Origin: Labia minor
Taxonomy: Eukaryota > Arthropoda > Insecta > Dermaptera > Spongiphoridae
Assembly: GCA_963082975.1 (NCBI GenBank)
Contig: OY720346.1
Location: 36,173,787-36,237,786, forward strand
Direction of reading: 5' to 3'
Length of the DNA: 64,000 nt
Each line of letters opens with the position of its first letter. Position 1 is the first letter of the stretch. The position numbers were made by a program, and so were the translations under genes. The notes under the pieces are model-generated. The model searched no databases and was not told the DNA's origin. It saw only the letters and a list, made by a program, of their open reading frames with translations. This document shows positions 26,601 to 37,753 of the stretch, piece after piece.

Positions 26601-28687
26601 GTAAGAGAAATGAAAATTATATTTTTATGTTTGTTTATTTATTTATTTAATTTTTCACTGTAGGTTTTATTTAATAATATAAATAAATTTTAAATATAAA
26701 ATTGTTAGCAATATTTTTAAGTTATAGACACAATTTGTTATTATAGACTATTAAATTGGTACACATAAATTTTGGGGTAATCGAAAGTAGCGTTAGTGAG
26801 AAAACTATTATTGAAAAAGATGTATATTTTATTTCTTTCCGAAAAAATTCCAATAGTATTTCCTCTGACATACTTTGTTAGTGTAATTGTTTGCTGCATG
26901 ATCTAGTTAAAGCACAGGACGCAAAAGAAAGTAACTAATTCTTTGCTGCACACTCGCTTTTTCAAGAAATTCTAAAGTGCAAGCGCAGCGGAAAACAATT
27001 ATATTGCATTGATAATAGGTTTTTTAGAGAAATGGTGCTTATATCCTGCACCCCTCCCCCCTCTTCATTATAATTTTGGTAGTTGAAATTAATCCAATTT
27101 CTACTAATATAATCAACCCTTTTGTATTTTATTGATAATAATATTTACATATTATGTAAATTTAATAAAAATTCTTTTAAATTTTGTTACCTACTTTGGT
27201 ATAAGTATATTACAGTAAAAAAATAATAAAAGATTCATTTCTTAGCTCTTTACCTATCAATTTTATTCCATGATAAAAAAAATTTGTCAGTTTATGTGTT
27301 TAATAAAATTTTTATTATTACAAAAATTTGACTTGATGTGTTTCATATAAATAAATAAAACTAAATGCGCCTAACGTTTTCATCCATAAACTTTGTCAGG
27401 CTTATAGAAAAATTATTTTATTCTTTTTAGTCCATGAGAAAAATGTTATTTTTTATAAAAATTTTTTTACATTTATTAATTCATTTTTTCGTTTTTGATT
27501 GTGCGAGATGTCTAAATATATTTGAAATAACTTGAATGTAAATAATTCTGAGAAGAAATTGAATGAATCTTTCGAGAATTTTATACTCAGATTGACAACG
27601 ACTTAACATTACTTAAAATATCGGTAAATAGATATATTATTTATTTTTATTTGATATGTAAACTAATCCCTTTGTTCCTTTCCAACTTTCTCCTTTATAT
27701 AAGGAGTTTTTAAATAATAAACAATGATATGATTAAAATACATTTGTTTGTATTTAAATGTTATCAATTTGTCTTTTTAAAACATTTTATTTTCTGCTTG
27801 TCATCGAATTAGCGATTAAATCGAATTAGTAGGAGTGGTTCAAAGTAATAATACATATATGTTGGGTGTGTGGAGTAGTGGGGGGAGTGGAGAAGGAAAA
27901 ATGAAGGAGCTTTAAAACTCTCTCCATGTTATTCTAAGAAAATTATCAAATTTGTTCAGTTGTATCCTTGACTCGGGCATAAATACATACAATCAACTCG
28001 TAAGTAAAGATTTATATATTTTTATCAATTTATAATTATTATTAATAATATAACATACATTAAAATAACTCAAGTGATAATAAGATACGTTTATTTATGA
28101 CATTAGAAAATTAAATTTGTAAAAATTTGTAAAATTGATTCAAAAGATTACAATAATAATTCGTATTGATTATTTTGCCAATTTGGAGGTAATCTATAGA
28201 CAAGATTCCTTTTGTAACCCAAACTAACAATCAAAATATTGCTCACTGTACCCAATGAAATGCCTAAAGCTTGTTAAATCTCTTTCAGTCAATCGACGAT
28301 CTTCCTATAGCGAACTTATGAACAACCTAGTATATATATATATATTTTTTTCATTACAAAAAAAATTTTCAAATTATAGAAAATTACAATTTTCTTTCTT
28401 ATTTTTCATTATTATTTATACATTATATAATTTTCTTATTTGAAAATTAATCATTTATATAATAAAATATAAATAATTAAATATATAAAATATGTTGTAT
28501 AAGTATAAGTATTTATTTTATTTTATCATCTTTATTCTGGACGTCTAGATTGATTTAAAACATATATTTCTATTACTATAGATAAAAGAAAATTTCAAAG
28601 AGACAATAAACAAATCTATAATTAATAGTATTTTTATTTAATATTTAAAATAATAAAGAAAATTTTACATTTGAGAAAATAAATAGA

Positions 28688-28810
28688 AAAAAAAAATTTC
28701 TTACCTAATATGAGTTTATCTATGAGCCATAATTTTGACTTTTAGACTTTACCTTGAATAAATTCTTTCTAAATGAGTAAATACTATTTTTTAGACTGTT
28801 ATTTTTACCT
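28688..28810. repeat. Direct repeat, copy 1
   Basis: About 120 bp, from the A-run through ttcttacctaata, tatgagccat, agactttacct and ttagactgttatttttac. Copy 2 lies 394 bp downstream with scattered differences. Confidence 0.75.
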
Positions 28811-29081
28811 TGGTCGATGTCTATTTTTTATAAATCTTAATAACAAATGAATTATATCTATCCTTGAGGAGATTATTCATAAAAACATTTAACTACATAT
28901 TATACAATTACTTTTTATAGCAAATATTTTAGTCTGAAATTTGTTTTAAAAAAGAGGAGGGGTATTCTCATGGACGCTACTGTTATGATGTTATTCAGCA
29001 GGGAAATTCTGGACTTATACTGGCTAAAACTCCCACCCAAGTCTATTTATAGTAAATTATATATAAATATAAAAATAAATA

Positions 29082-29209
29082 AAAAAAAAATTTTTCTTAC
29101 CTAATATGGGTTTATTTATGAGCCATTATTTTAACTTTGAGACTTTACCTCTTTCGTTCACATCTTTCTATAAATGAGTAGATACTTTTTTTAGACTGTT
29201 ATTTTTACA
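29082..29209. repeat. Direct repeat, copy 2
   Basis: Same order of motifs as 28688-28810 (ttcttacctaatatgggttt, tatgagccat, agactttacct, ttagactgttatttttac). The spacer between the copies includes a GC-normal patch at about 28955-29045. Possibly the two ends of one element or a tandem duplication. Confidence 0.75.
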
Positions 29210-30579
29210 TAAGTATTAAGTACTAATTTTTAATTTAATATAAAATAATCATTTTATAATTTTATATAAATATAAAATATTTTAATTAAGAAAATCCAAG
29301 CTTTTATAATTACATAAATCGTTTTTGAATTATAAGTATCTAAAATGATTATACATCTTCTTTAGTCCTTCTATTCGATTTTCAGACATTAAGTCTGAAA
29401 GGAAATTTTATATGAAGTAAATAATTAAAATTCTATTCTCGTTAGGCTTCATTTGGTAAGATTTGATTAATTACATTACTCCAGTAATTGGAAATTGTTC
29501 TGTTCTTCTCAAGTAAGTATGTCAAATGTAGGTATTCTCAAAGTTCTGAACACCCATAATTGAACAGTATTTATTTATTTTTCCACAGTCATTATTGAAT
29601 TAAATTGTTAATAATTTATTTAATATGCATATATTTACCAAATTTAAATAATTCGAATTATAATTCATTCAAAATGTATTATTTTCTTTATTTTATTTGA
29701 TGGCGAGATTTAAAATTTCATTTCATTTAAATGAAAAATAAAATTTTTTGTTGATTTTAATGCATAAGAAAGAGTAGGTAAACTCCATCCACTAACGATA
29801 TCAATCGTACTGAGGGTTATTGACTTTTCACAGAATATATAAAACTTTCTAATTTATGTACGAAAAAACTACTAGTTAGAATTTCTAAATACTTTATATT
29901 TTAAATTCAAATATATTTTAATGAAAATACATTATTGAAATTTATTATTCCCATCAATTAAAGTGATTGTATGTTTAAACTTTGGGTTATAAAGCTTTTT
30001 GTTGACATTTCCTCAAAAGTGATTTTAATAACTTTGATAAAGATTTTTATGAGAGCATCATTACTATGATTTTTATTCAAATTAAAAAACTTTAAGGGTG
30101 TCTCTTCAATTAATTAAGATGAAATGAGCCATTTTATCGTTTAATAACAATTGCATTAGTAAATTCTGAAAGATACTATTATAATACTACATACTATCAT
30201 AAAGTTGGAAGAAAAAATAACGAAAATAAAAATATTTATTTTTTTAAATGACATAGGACTATTAATTAATAGTTATAAGTTTATAACTAAATAGTAGAGT
30301 CATAGATAGATATAATTAATTTGAGATCATCTACTAGTTGAAAATTTTAATTTAAATAGTCGCGCATAACTTTAGTACTACACTTTATTGAAATCCTGTT
30401 TAGCAACGTAGTGAAATCTTTATTCGGTCGTGTTTGAACCTCGACTAACTTAAGAAAAAATAATCAATTTTGGGACTCGGCGACCACAGTAAAAATAACG
30501 TATTTTTTTACATAAGTACTATATATGTAAGTATAAAACAGCCTAAATTATAATATAAACAAAAGTTGTCTTTCAATTA

Positions 30580-30655
30580 TAATTGTAAATAAAGAGGGCC
30601 CATTTCAATTTTACCGCCCGGGGCCCCCAATCAACTTAATCCGCCACTGTTCTTT
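30580..30655 (-). repeat. hAT-like terminus
   Basis: Read on the minus strand the segment begins CAGTGGCGGATTAAGTTGAT and continues through ggggccccgggcgg. CAGTGGCG ends with GGGGCCCC-rich subterminal DNA are common in hAT elements of arthropods. Only this end is recognised; the other end and any target duplication are not resolved. Confidence 0.4.
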
Positions 30656-30712
30656 ATCTAAGATCTGGCAAAATGATACCATCTTTGAACTAGCTCACTG
30701 GAAGTATTGAAA

Positions 30713-31310
30713 TTAGCTGGAGTGTCTCCACTCGACTATCTCGCAATTGAATCGGGTTAAATAACATAATATATTATATTTAAATTAAATTTAATTAATT
30801 ATAAATTATAAATTAAAATTAATAAATAATATTTATTAAACCAGCACATGTTTGGCTCTTTGTTGATGGAACGTGTTGGCACGTGAGATTTGCAGTGTTA
30901 AAAAATTAATTCCAGTACTTTCAACGATCCAATCAAGCTGAAATTATATATATAGCAGTTTTATACAATTTTTAATCATGTGAAAAATTATCAAACACAT
31001 ATCTTTATTTTTACGGTCACTTTAGATGAAAAAAAATCAAAACGTTATAGGAAATGACCCTCTTCCGGTTGAGCTACATTTCTCAAAAGTTGATAGAAAG
31101 CTACGAATTTTGAATAATGCCCATGTACCAAATTTCATAATTATAGCTCAAACCGTTTTTGCGTAATCTTGTCTACATACACACATACACACACAGACAT
31201 TTTTCTCAATCTTAGTGAAAATGATTCAGGAATCTTCAAAACGAATAAAAACATCAAAATCTCAATATCGGAAATTCTCGTGATCGCAATACTATCTCTG
31301 GCGAGATAGT
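30713..31310 (-). mobile_element. Helitron/Helentron-like nonautonomous element (HINE), copy 1
   Basis: 598 bp, no coding capacity. On the minus strand it starts ACTATCTCGC (mirrored inside at the other end as GCGAGATAGT, a subterminal inverted repeat), has a GT microsatellite core (31170-31198), then tttgagctataattatgaaa-type sequence, and ends with the stem-loop TGGAGACACTCCA followed by GCTAA and a T outside. Subterminal inverted repeats, microsatellite core, 3' stem-loop and a CTRR-like end before T are known features of DINE-1/HINE elements. A second nearly full-length copy is at 60689-61284 and an internally deleted one at 49776-49884. Confidence 0.7.
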
Positions 31311-31369
31311 AAAAAAGGAGGAAGACGAAATATAAGCAGCTCACTATTAGAAAGCATTACATGTTTGTG

Positions 31370-31565
31370 GTGGATGGTCCATAAAGGGTAGTAATAAAGG
31401 GTGAAATTGCTAATCGGAGGCGCTACTTTTTATCAAGACCCTCCCAATTTTGATCCAGGAGCCTGGGTTGACTCCGTCCCATAGACCTCAGCTAGAGAAA
31501 TTCCCTTGCCAGGTCCTGGAACTCGGGACCACTACGCTAGCTCCCATCATGTGGCGCCTTTCTAG
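31370..31565 (-). repeat. Candidate tRNA-derived SINE fragment
   Basis: A GC-normal patch. On the minus strand it contains GGGAGCTAGCGTAGTGGTCC, matching a pol III A box (TAGCGTAGTGG), and about 55 nt downstream GGAGTCAACCCAGG, a degenerate B-box-like motif. This would suit a SINE head, but the B box is weak and no tail was identified. Confidence 0.3.
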
Positions 31566-31765
31566 TTAGGAATGACGCTTACAATAACAAACTTTTCGAT
31601 TCCTCCAGTGCTGGGTCAGCTCTACGTGTAAGAAAAAGATGCATCACATCGAGGCGCTTCATTTAAGAACGCTATATTGGACACAATTTAAACAATAATC
31701 TATTAAAATAAGTAAAATATAAAAAGATATGTATTTCATTTTGTTTTTTGTAATACTAATCATGC

Positions 31766-31818
31766 TGTACCTGAACACCGGCAAGGTCAACAAACAAAAT
31801 ATACAATATTCATATATC
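31766..31818 (-). pseudogene. Decayed signal-peptide exon of a protease paralogue
   Basis: On the minus strand, an ATG-led segment (atgaatattgtatattttg ... ggtgttcag|gta) aligns with the functional protease signal exon 34073-34120 (atgaaaggaacattgtgta ... gttgctcag|gta), keeping the donor, but it is shorter and reads into TGA. A TATAAAC-like motif and a related leader precede it. The rest of that copy is not recognisable downstream. Confidence 0.55.
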
Positions 31819-32092
31819 TTAATATTTATGTGTTGTGGACTGTTATCTTCCTGATAAGTTTGTTTATATCTCAACTCTTTTAATAATAACTTTCAATGAT
31901 TACTAACCTTACATATAATTTTAAATGTTGCTTAAGAATGTTACTAAGTTACTAAGGAGTGATAATGATAAAATGAATAAGGAAAGAAGAAGAATATTTA
32001 AAATTTATTATAAGAAAATAGGATAAGAAAGAAATAAAATTATGTGAATATAATTTTATTATAAATATTAATTCAAATATAAATAAAAATAT

Positions 32093-34120
32093 TTAAATGC
32101 GGAGACCAGTTTTTTGAGAGATCCAATCAAGGTAAACGGTGACACGAGTGAAACCGATTGGTGCACTAACTTCACAACCTTCATCAGATCCGAAAGAGAA
32201 AATACCAACTTCAATCCAGATACCATCATCTCCTTGGATGACGAGTGGACCGCCAGAATCACCCTGTAAAGAAGATAAAGAAAAATTTCAGTTTATTAAT
32301 TAATTAAAGAATAAAGAAAGATATTAGACAAAATAAAAACAAGTATTTACATTGCAGCTGCTCTTTCCGTTTGTGGTATCAACACAGATAAGGGTTTTTG
32401 GAAGACTACCATAATATTTGACACAGGTTAAAATACTAACAATATCCAAATCAACATAGTTGAGAACTGGAGAAATTGATACAGCATCTAAAAATTAAAA
32501 GAATGTTAATAAAAAATTAAGGAAAAAAGAAGAATTATAATATTATAAATTGGATACTAAATGTCACTAGTTAATCCCCATCCACTGAGACGGGCAGTTG
32601 TTCCCACAAGATCTCCAATATCACGACTTGGAAGTTTAACACTGTTAACATTACCTGAGGAAGAATGAATAGTTTAGTAGATTTATTATTATTAATTTAC
32701 AATGATTCACAAATGATATTAAAGATAAATATAATTATTTTCACCTCCAAGGTTAATTCCAGAAATTTGAATAACACCAATATCATTTTTTAAAGAGTAT
32801 TCATCGTAGTCTTCATGGAGAATTCCACCTGATGTTTTAACCATCTGTCCACCGTTTTGTGCTTTTAAAGATCCAGCACGGATAACATATTGTTGTCCAT
32901 CAGCAACGCAATGTCCAGCAGTTAAGACCCAACCATCAGACAGTAAAGAACCTCCACAGAAATATAGGCCGTCAATCACAATAGCAACTTGCCATGGAAA
33001 TTGTCCTTCTTGAGCAGCGTCTCCTCCAATGATACGAGGAGTCAAAATCTTTCCAGAAGAAGCTGAATCCAAACATTTTGACATCTATCACAAAATGATT
33101 ATTGGTGTTAATGGTACCTAGGACTATTGGGTATTTATAGCATAAATTTGAGCTTTATTCTTAAATTAATAACTACTCAAATTTACAAAAATAAAAAAGT
33201 TATTTCTGGCAATATCCCCGGGAGAGACGGTGTGTGGGAGATAGCTTATGGGAAATTACATGTAAAACAATAACAACTCATCAAATTGAAATGTTTGAAT
33301 ATCTAATTAGGTAAGTTTAAAAAGTTAAAAGAGTACATACTTAATTAAGTTTATTAATTAATATATTTACACAAGTCTCATTGTGAGGCTAAGAATATAT
33401 CCCTCGTAGTACTAGATAGTTAATTTTGCACTGTTAAGTAGAGGTAAAATGGGCGCCATATCCCCCGCACGCACAATGCGTCATTTCACTCTTTCACACA
33501 ATTTTCAATAAAGTCTTGCAAAAGTAAACAATGAGGGATTTTTGAATAAATAAGTCTTAATATTTATTTTAAAGAACGTGCAAAAACTTAGAATATACTT
33601 TAATTACAAAAAGTTGATCTTCATGATAACGTATAAAACAAATCCTCCTCGTCGATTCGCTTATTACTAAGTTAGACATGCTTCATCTGGGTGTGTAGGT
33701 ACTCTATTTCTTTTTTATACGTTTTCATATAATAATTTACCTGGTTGAGGGAAAATTCCACGAACACGAGGACTTGGTGGAACATATTTCAATTTCTCAA
33801 GGTCTTGCCATTCTTTTAAAGTTTTCTTTGGATGAATTCCATTATGGCCAAGCACCATACGCTTTGGCACCAGAGCCTAAGAAAAACAAAAATAATTTTT
33901 TATCAATTAATATTTATTTATATTAGATACCTACCACTCAGAGAATAATTAACTTATAAGTATTATTTATTTTCATATTAAATTATAATTTATCATATTT
34001 TTTATTAGATTAATAGATCTTTTAATTCTAAGTTTTCTTTATGAATTATATTAATATATACATATATATTACCTGAGCAACAGCAAGACCAATAAGCAAA
34101 ATACACAATGTTCCTTTCAT
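32093..34120 (-). CDS. Secreted trypsin/chymotrypsin-like serine protease
   Basis: Six exons in coding order: 34073-34120, 33741-33876, 32745-33062, 32568-32654, 32351-32487, 32093-32263; all phases close, 298 aa. A signal peptide ([16 protein letters not shown]) fills exon 1. Exon 2 is a propeptide of about 45 aa ([20 protein letters not shown]). The catalytic domain starts at [19 protein letters not shown] after an Arg-Ile activation site. The catalytic triad is visible: His in TAGHC, Asp in NDIGVIQI, Ser in GDSGGP at the start of the last exon. The acceptor of exon 3 lies inside a longer open frame (cag at 33063-33065), so the upstream ATG at 33084 is not the start. A TATA box precedes exon 1. 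The residue before the GDSGGP Ser is not the Asp usual in trypsins (SSCN|GDSGGP), so trypsin-like cleavage is unlikely; a chymotrypsin/brachyurin-type digestive enzyme is my guess. Confidence 0.93.
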
Positions 34121-34160
34121 CTTGAAATTTGTGTGAGATGTATGGATAAACTTTTGTTTT

Positions 34161-34170
34161 CTTTTATATA
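34161..34170 (-). promoter_or_regulatory. TATA box of the serine protease
   Basis: TATATAAAAG on the minus strand, about 41-50 bp upstream of the protease ATG at 34120, consistent with a short 5' UTR and strong tissue-specific expression. Confidence 0.7.
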
Positions 34171-34370
34171 GGTCCCGTATTATCTAAATTTAATCTTTAA
34201 TTGAATGATATTATTTGATTAATATCTATAAGTGGTTTTCATCAAATTATTTATATTTTTTTCCTTAACTATCAATTTTAAAGAGTTTTCATTTAGAAAT
34301 CTTAGAAATAATAAATATTCATAGATGTAATCAATCTTTTATAGGTTAATATGATTCTATTGGATTGACG

Positions 34371-34932
34371 CATAATTATCGGGCGTTTTTATTGGAGCGT
34401 TTTTCATCAGCGAAAAGTAGGGTTTCCTTTATTATTTTGGTATGAAAATAATCTTTACTATTGTTTTGGAAAAATCCATGTCGAAAACCATAGTCATATT
34501 TGCTATATTATGCTCTACCACTTAGGGAAAGGATGGAAAGCAGCACAGTCATTTCAACGAAGCGATCTCAACTAACTTTTTAATGGATGATCCCATCCAC
34601 ACATACCACATAGCCTGATCGTCGAAAATCGATGGCCAACCTCATCCTGGCTTATCCTCCAAGCTGGGATCACGTGATTTGAAACGGGCAAACCACTCCC
34701 TACACTTTTTGGTAAAGAATGTGTATTCTTTACCAAAAAGTTCGTTGAGATCGAGAAATGACTGTGCTGCTTTCCTTCCTTTCCCTAAGTGGTAGAGCAT
34801 AATAGAGCAAATATGACTATGGTTTTCGACATGCATTTTTCTAAAACAATAGAGAAGATTATTTTCATACAAAAATAATAAACAAAACGCTACTTTTTAC
34901 TGATGAAAAACGCCGGATAATTATGCATCATC
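34371..34932 (-). mobile_element. Fold-back mariner-like remnant
   Basis: Two inverted arms of about 200 bp (34371-34577 and 34729-34932) with roughly 85-90% visual identity surround a short spacer. Outer ends read gcataattatcgggcgtttt and, from the right on minus, gcataattatccggcgtttt. The right arm on minus encodes a mariner transposase N-terminus: ICSIMLYHLGKGRKAAQSFL and CREWFARFKSRDPSLEDKPG (HTH region). The catalytic domain is absent. A transcript through it would form a long hairpin. Confidence 0.75.
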
Positions 34933-35399
34933 CTAATAATTTATTTATTTTTATAATTGTACACTTTTTGTAAATTAATCAATAGCCTTCAATTAAAACT
35001 TTTTGTGTCTATAATATTTGGGGATAATATTAATTTTTCTTTTTTTATTTGAAGAAAATTGACAAAATCTGAATAAATAAAAATAATGCTCTATTATTAT
35101 GAAAATGTAAAATATAATTTTAATTATTTCTAAATAATTATTTTAAAGGGAGATTGGAAAAAACCTGGAAGATCACCGAATTGTGAAAATTTACTCTTAT
35201 GGCAATGTTCCATCGCTTAAATCAACAAGATTTACTGGAAGCATTCAACTGGGAATTTCTATACCATTTTTTCATTCGATTTACCAGACCTGATCCTATT
35301 CGAATATTCCTTATTTTAGTATTTTGATCTAGCATTTATGAAATATTATCAAAATATATGATAAGAATGGAATCAATTAATGGTGTTTTATTCAAGGGC

Positions 35400-35995
35400 T
35401 AACAGTGTTTGGCTATGGACTCAGAAATTGCTAGAAAGATATTTAGTCTTTTCTTTGGGCCTGTCTAGCTAGACGTTTGTCTATAACATTTCTCAATCTT
35501 TCTCTAGTTGGGTACGTAGTTTTTACCGACCGACGATAGTAAGGGAGGTATTGTTTTCACACCAAATTTCACATGTGGAAATTTTTACATATCTCCACGA
35601 ATCATGCATTTTCTTAACAGAAAAAAGTATTTTTAGTATGATGTCTGTCCGTCAGTCCGTCCGTCCGTATAGATGTGTACAGCCTGAACAGCTGAACGGA
35701 TTTTGATGAAATTTGGTATATTTACTTAATGCATCAGTGGGATGAATTGATTAACTTTTGGTGCCAATCCGGAAACCGGAAGTGGTAGTATTAGCGATCG
35801 ACGATAGTAAGGAAAGTGTTATTTTCACACCAAATTTCACATGAGGAGATTTTTTACATATCATCACGAATCATGCACTTTGCATTGGTTTTATACTCGA
35901 GAAAAATCATCTTTATTAGTTTTTTTCTTAATTTAAAATTATATGACGTCATCCAGCCATTCATGACGTCACAGCCTGGTCTTACATATATATAT
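35400..35995. repeat. Repeat element with TCCG microsatellite between ~80-bp direct repeats
   Basis: A direct repeat begins cgacgatagtaagg at about 35531 and again at about 35798, sharing ttttcacaccaaatttcaca and cacgaatcatgca. Between them lies a (GTCC)n run (35645-35668) then aacggattttgatgaaattt. The microsatellite followed by a tgatgaaatttggta motif also occurs in the HINE copies (31100-31200; 60800-60880), so this may be a second Helitron-related family. Palindromic tgacgtca sites lie at about 35944 and 35964. Confidence 0.55.
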
Positions 35996-36317
35996 TATAA
36001 ATAAAATAAAATTAAAAATATTTATGTTATATGCCTATCTGTTTTTTATTACATTAATAGATATATTAAAATTATTTGAAATTGTTTCTGTACCTGGAAA
36101 TTAATTTATTTCAAACCGTCGGTCGGTTCGGATCTGGCCACAGGTCAACTTATTTTTTAAAATATTTTTAATGAATTAAAATTTATTTGGGGGTTTGGAA
36201 GTAACATCTCTGTACTCAATACAAATTGAATAAATTGGTTATATGGTATTTTTTTGGAATTCATGTATAGTACTATTTTCTAAAATATTTACTCTTCCTC
36301 TTGAAATGCCGGGTATG

Positions 36318-36428
36318 TATAGTGACGGAAAAATGTTATCGCCATGAGGGCGCTGTTGTGAGGCAATCAACCGGTTGCCATTGACTGCCAAATGCGTCCC
36401 ATTGCGATAACATTTTTCCGTCACTATA
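36318..36428. mobile_element. Short MITE with ~25-bp terminal inverted repeats
   Basis: About 110 bp. The left end tatagtgacggaaaaatgtt, continuing atcg, is mirrored exactly by the right end (minus: tatagtgacggaaaaatgtt, then atcg). Flanking and terminal bases are TA, as for Tc1/mariner-type MITEs. No coding. Confidence 0.75.
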
Positions 36429-36724
36429 TATTATAGGCAACTACAAATATTATTTATTCAAATTATTTAAAGAAATATTTTAATAAATATTTATAATATA
36501 ATAAAAGCTCGTATTTTTTTAGAGAATATTTTCTTAATATGCTTCCAATATAAGATAACAATATAACAATAAAATCAGAGAAATTATTTAATAGAATGTA
36601 TATCTACATTAGATGAGAATTTATTATTTACATAACTATATATAGAAAGCCTATTTTGTTTAATGATAAATAAAACATTTTAAAGTGACATAATTTTAAT
36701 TTATATTAAAAGATAAATATATAA

Positions 36725-37002
36725 TTAAATGCGGAGACTAGTTTTTTCCGAGATCCAATCAGAATATTCAGAAATACGAATAAAGAAAAATAATTTAATA
36801 TAGCTTCCTATATTTTTTTTTGTAAACTTTAAAATCTTCCTATTACGTGGAGTTATATTGTAAAAACATTACTATGTTTAACTGGTTGAGGAAAATATAC
36901 ACAAACTCAATGATTTGGTTGAATATATTTGGATTTCTGAAGAAGCTCTTGCAATTTTTTTAAAGTGTCCTTTGGATGTAATACAATTTGGTCAAGAGTC
37001 TA
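36725..37002 (-). pseudogene. Decayed serine protease paralogue (propeptide and C-terminal pieces)
   Basis: Two pieces of the neighbouring protease survive on the same strand. 36882-37001 resembles the propeptide exon (LHPKDTLKKLQELLQKSKY, then a stop, ending YFPQP), but its donor is TT instead of GT. 36725-36787 resembles the last exon (FIRISEYSDWISEKTSLRI and stop). The exons for the His/Asp/Ser catalytic core and the signal peptide are missing between and before them, so the copy is dead. Confidence 0.8.
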
Positions 37003-37753
37003 TGAAAAATAAATATATTATACTTATCATACTTCCAAAAACTCATTTTAAGTAATAAATTTCATTCACTATTATACTAATACAATTTTTAACTGTTATT
37101 TTATACTATTTCATCTTTAAACTAATGAATGGTCATTTCTTAATCAGATTAAATTAAATATTAATAATCAATTAAAAAATTACAGTCTATCATAATGGGA
37201 GATTTTGATTATTATTAAAGATTAAAATGATTTATTTATTATATATGAATTAATATAAATTATAATGCTTTGAACTTTTCCCGTGTCTTCTTAAGAATTT
37301 TTTTTCGTATTACCTTTTCTTATTATATATTATTATTTTTTTCTAGAATGTGTTAAAAATTTTATTTAGTTTTATTAAATTTATAATCCAGAATTGACTT
37401 ATTATTTGAATTTTTATTTAATTTCCCCTCTGGCAACCGTGATTTGTCAAAAGATAAAAATAATATTAAAATTTTAAATCTTTAACATTCAGTATTCTCA
37501 TAATTTTATCCGGTTCTGTGATCGAAATCTTGGAATATGAAATAACATTAAACGCGTCCTGAAAATGTATTGTATATACATAAAAAAAAAAAAAAAAAAA
37601 TGAAAACAAAACGTACAATAACCCTCTCTCTCTAAAAAGCTAATAAATATTTTTATATACTAATGTAATTTTTATATTTTTTAATTTGTTTATTCTAATG
37701 TAATTTTTTTCTGTTTTAGATTGCATTTAGAGGGGTAAAAAAAGAAAGTGATC
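37003..37753 (+). promoter_or_regulatory. Intergenic region and 5' leader of SCCPDH-like gene
   Basis: Contains an A-run (37583-37600), a CT-repeat (37623-37632) and an acceptor (ctgttttag at 37720) just upstream of the start codon, which suggests an upstream noncoding exon. No TATA or other clear promoter element identified. Confidence 0.4.

Larger units (their letters stand above)
26600..30580. other. Gene-poor AT-rich region
   Basis: No coding exon recognised in about 4 kb. Notable islands: 26935-27065 (GC-normal, ending in a ctcccccc run), 27840-27960 (G-rich, gtggggggagtggag), and a direct duplication at 28688-28810 / 29082-29209 described separately. The rest is low-complexity AT DNA. 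Confidence 0.5.

Noticed and set aside
28688-29209. Duplicated exons of a minus-strand gene, suggested by the repeated donor-like tattag|gtaagaa
   Set aside because: All frames upstream of the donor-like site contain stops in one or both copies, so no coding exon is supported.
32719-33084. Protease reading frame starting at the ATG at 33084
   Set aside because: The real exon begins at the internal acceptor ending at 33063; joining there links in phase to a propeptide and signal peptide, whereas the ATG start would give no secretion signal.
36239-36424. 61-codon minus-strand frame
   Set aside because: It consists of the MITE with inverted ends at 36318-36428 plus its flank.
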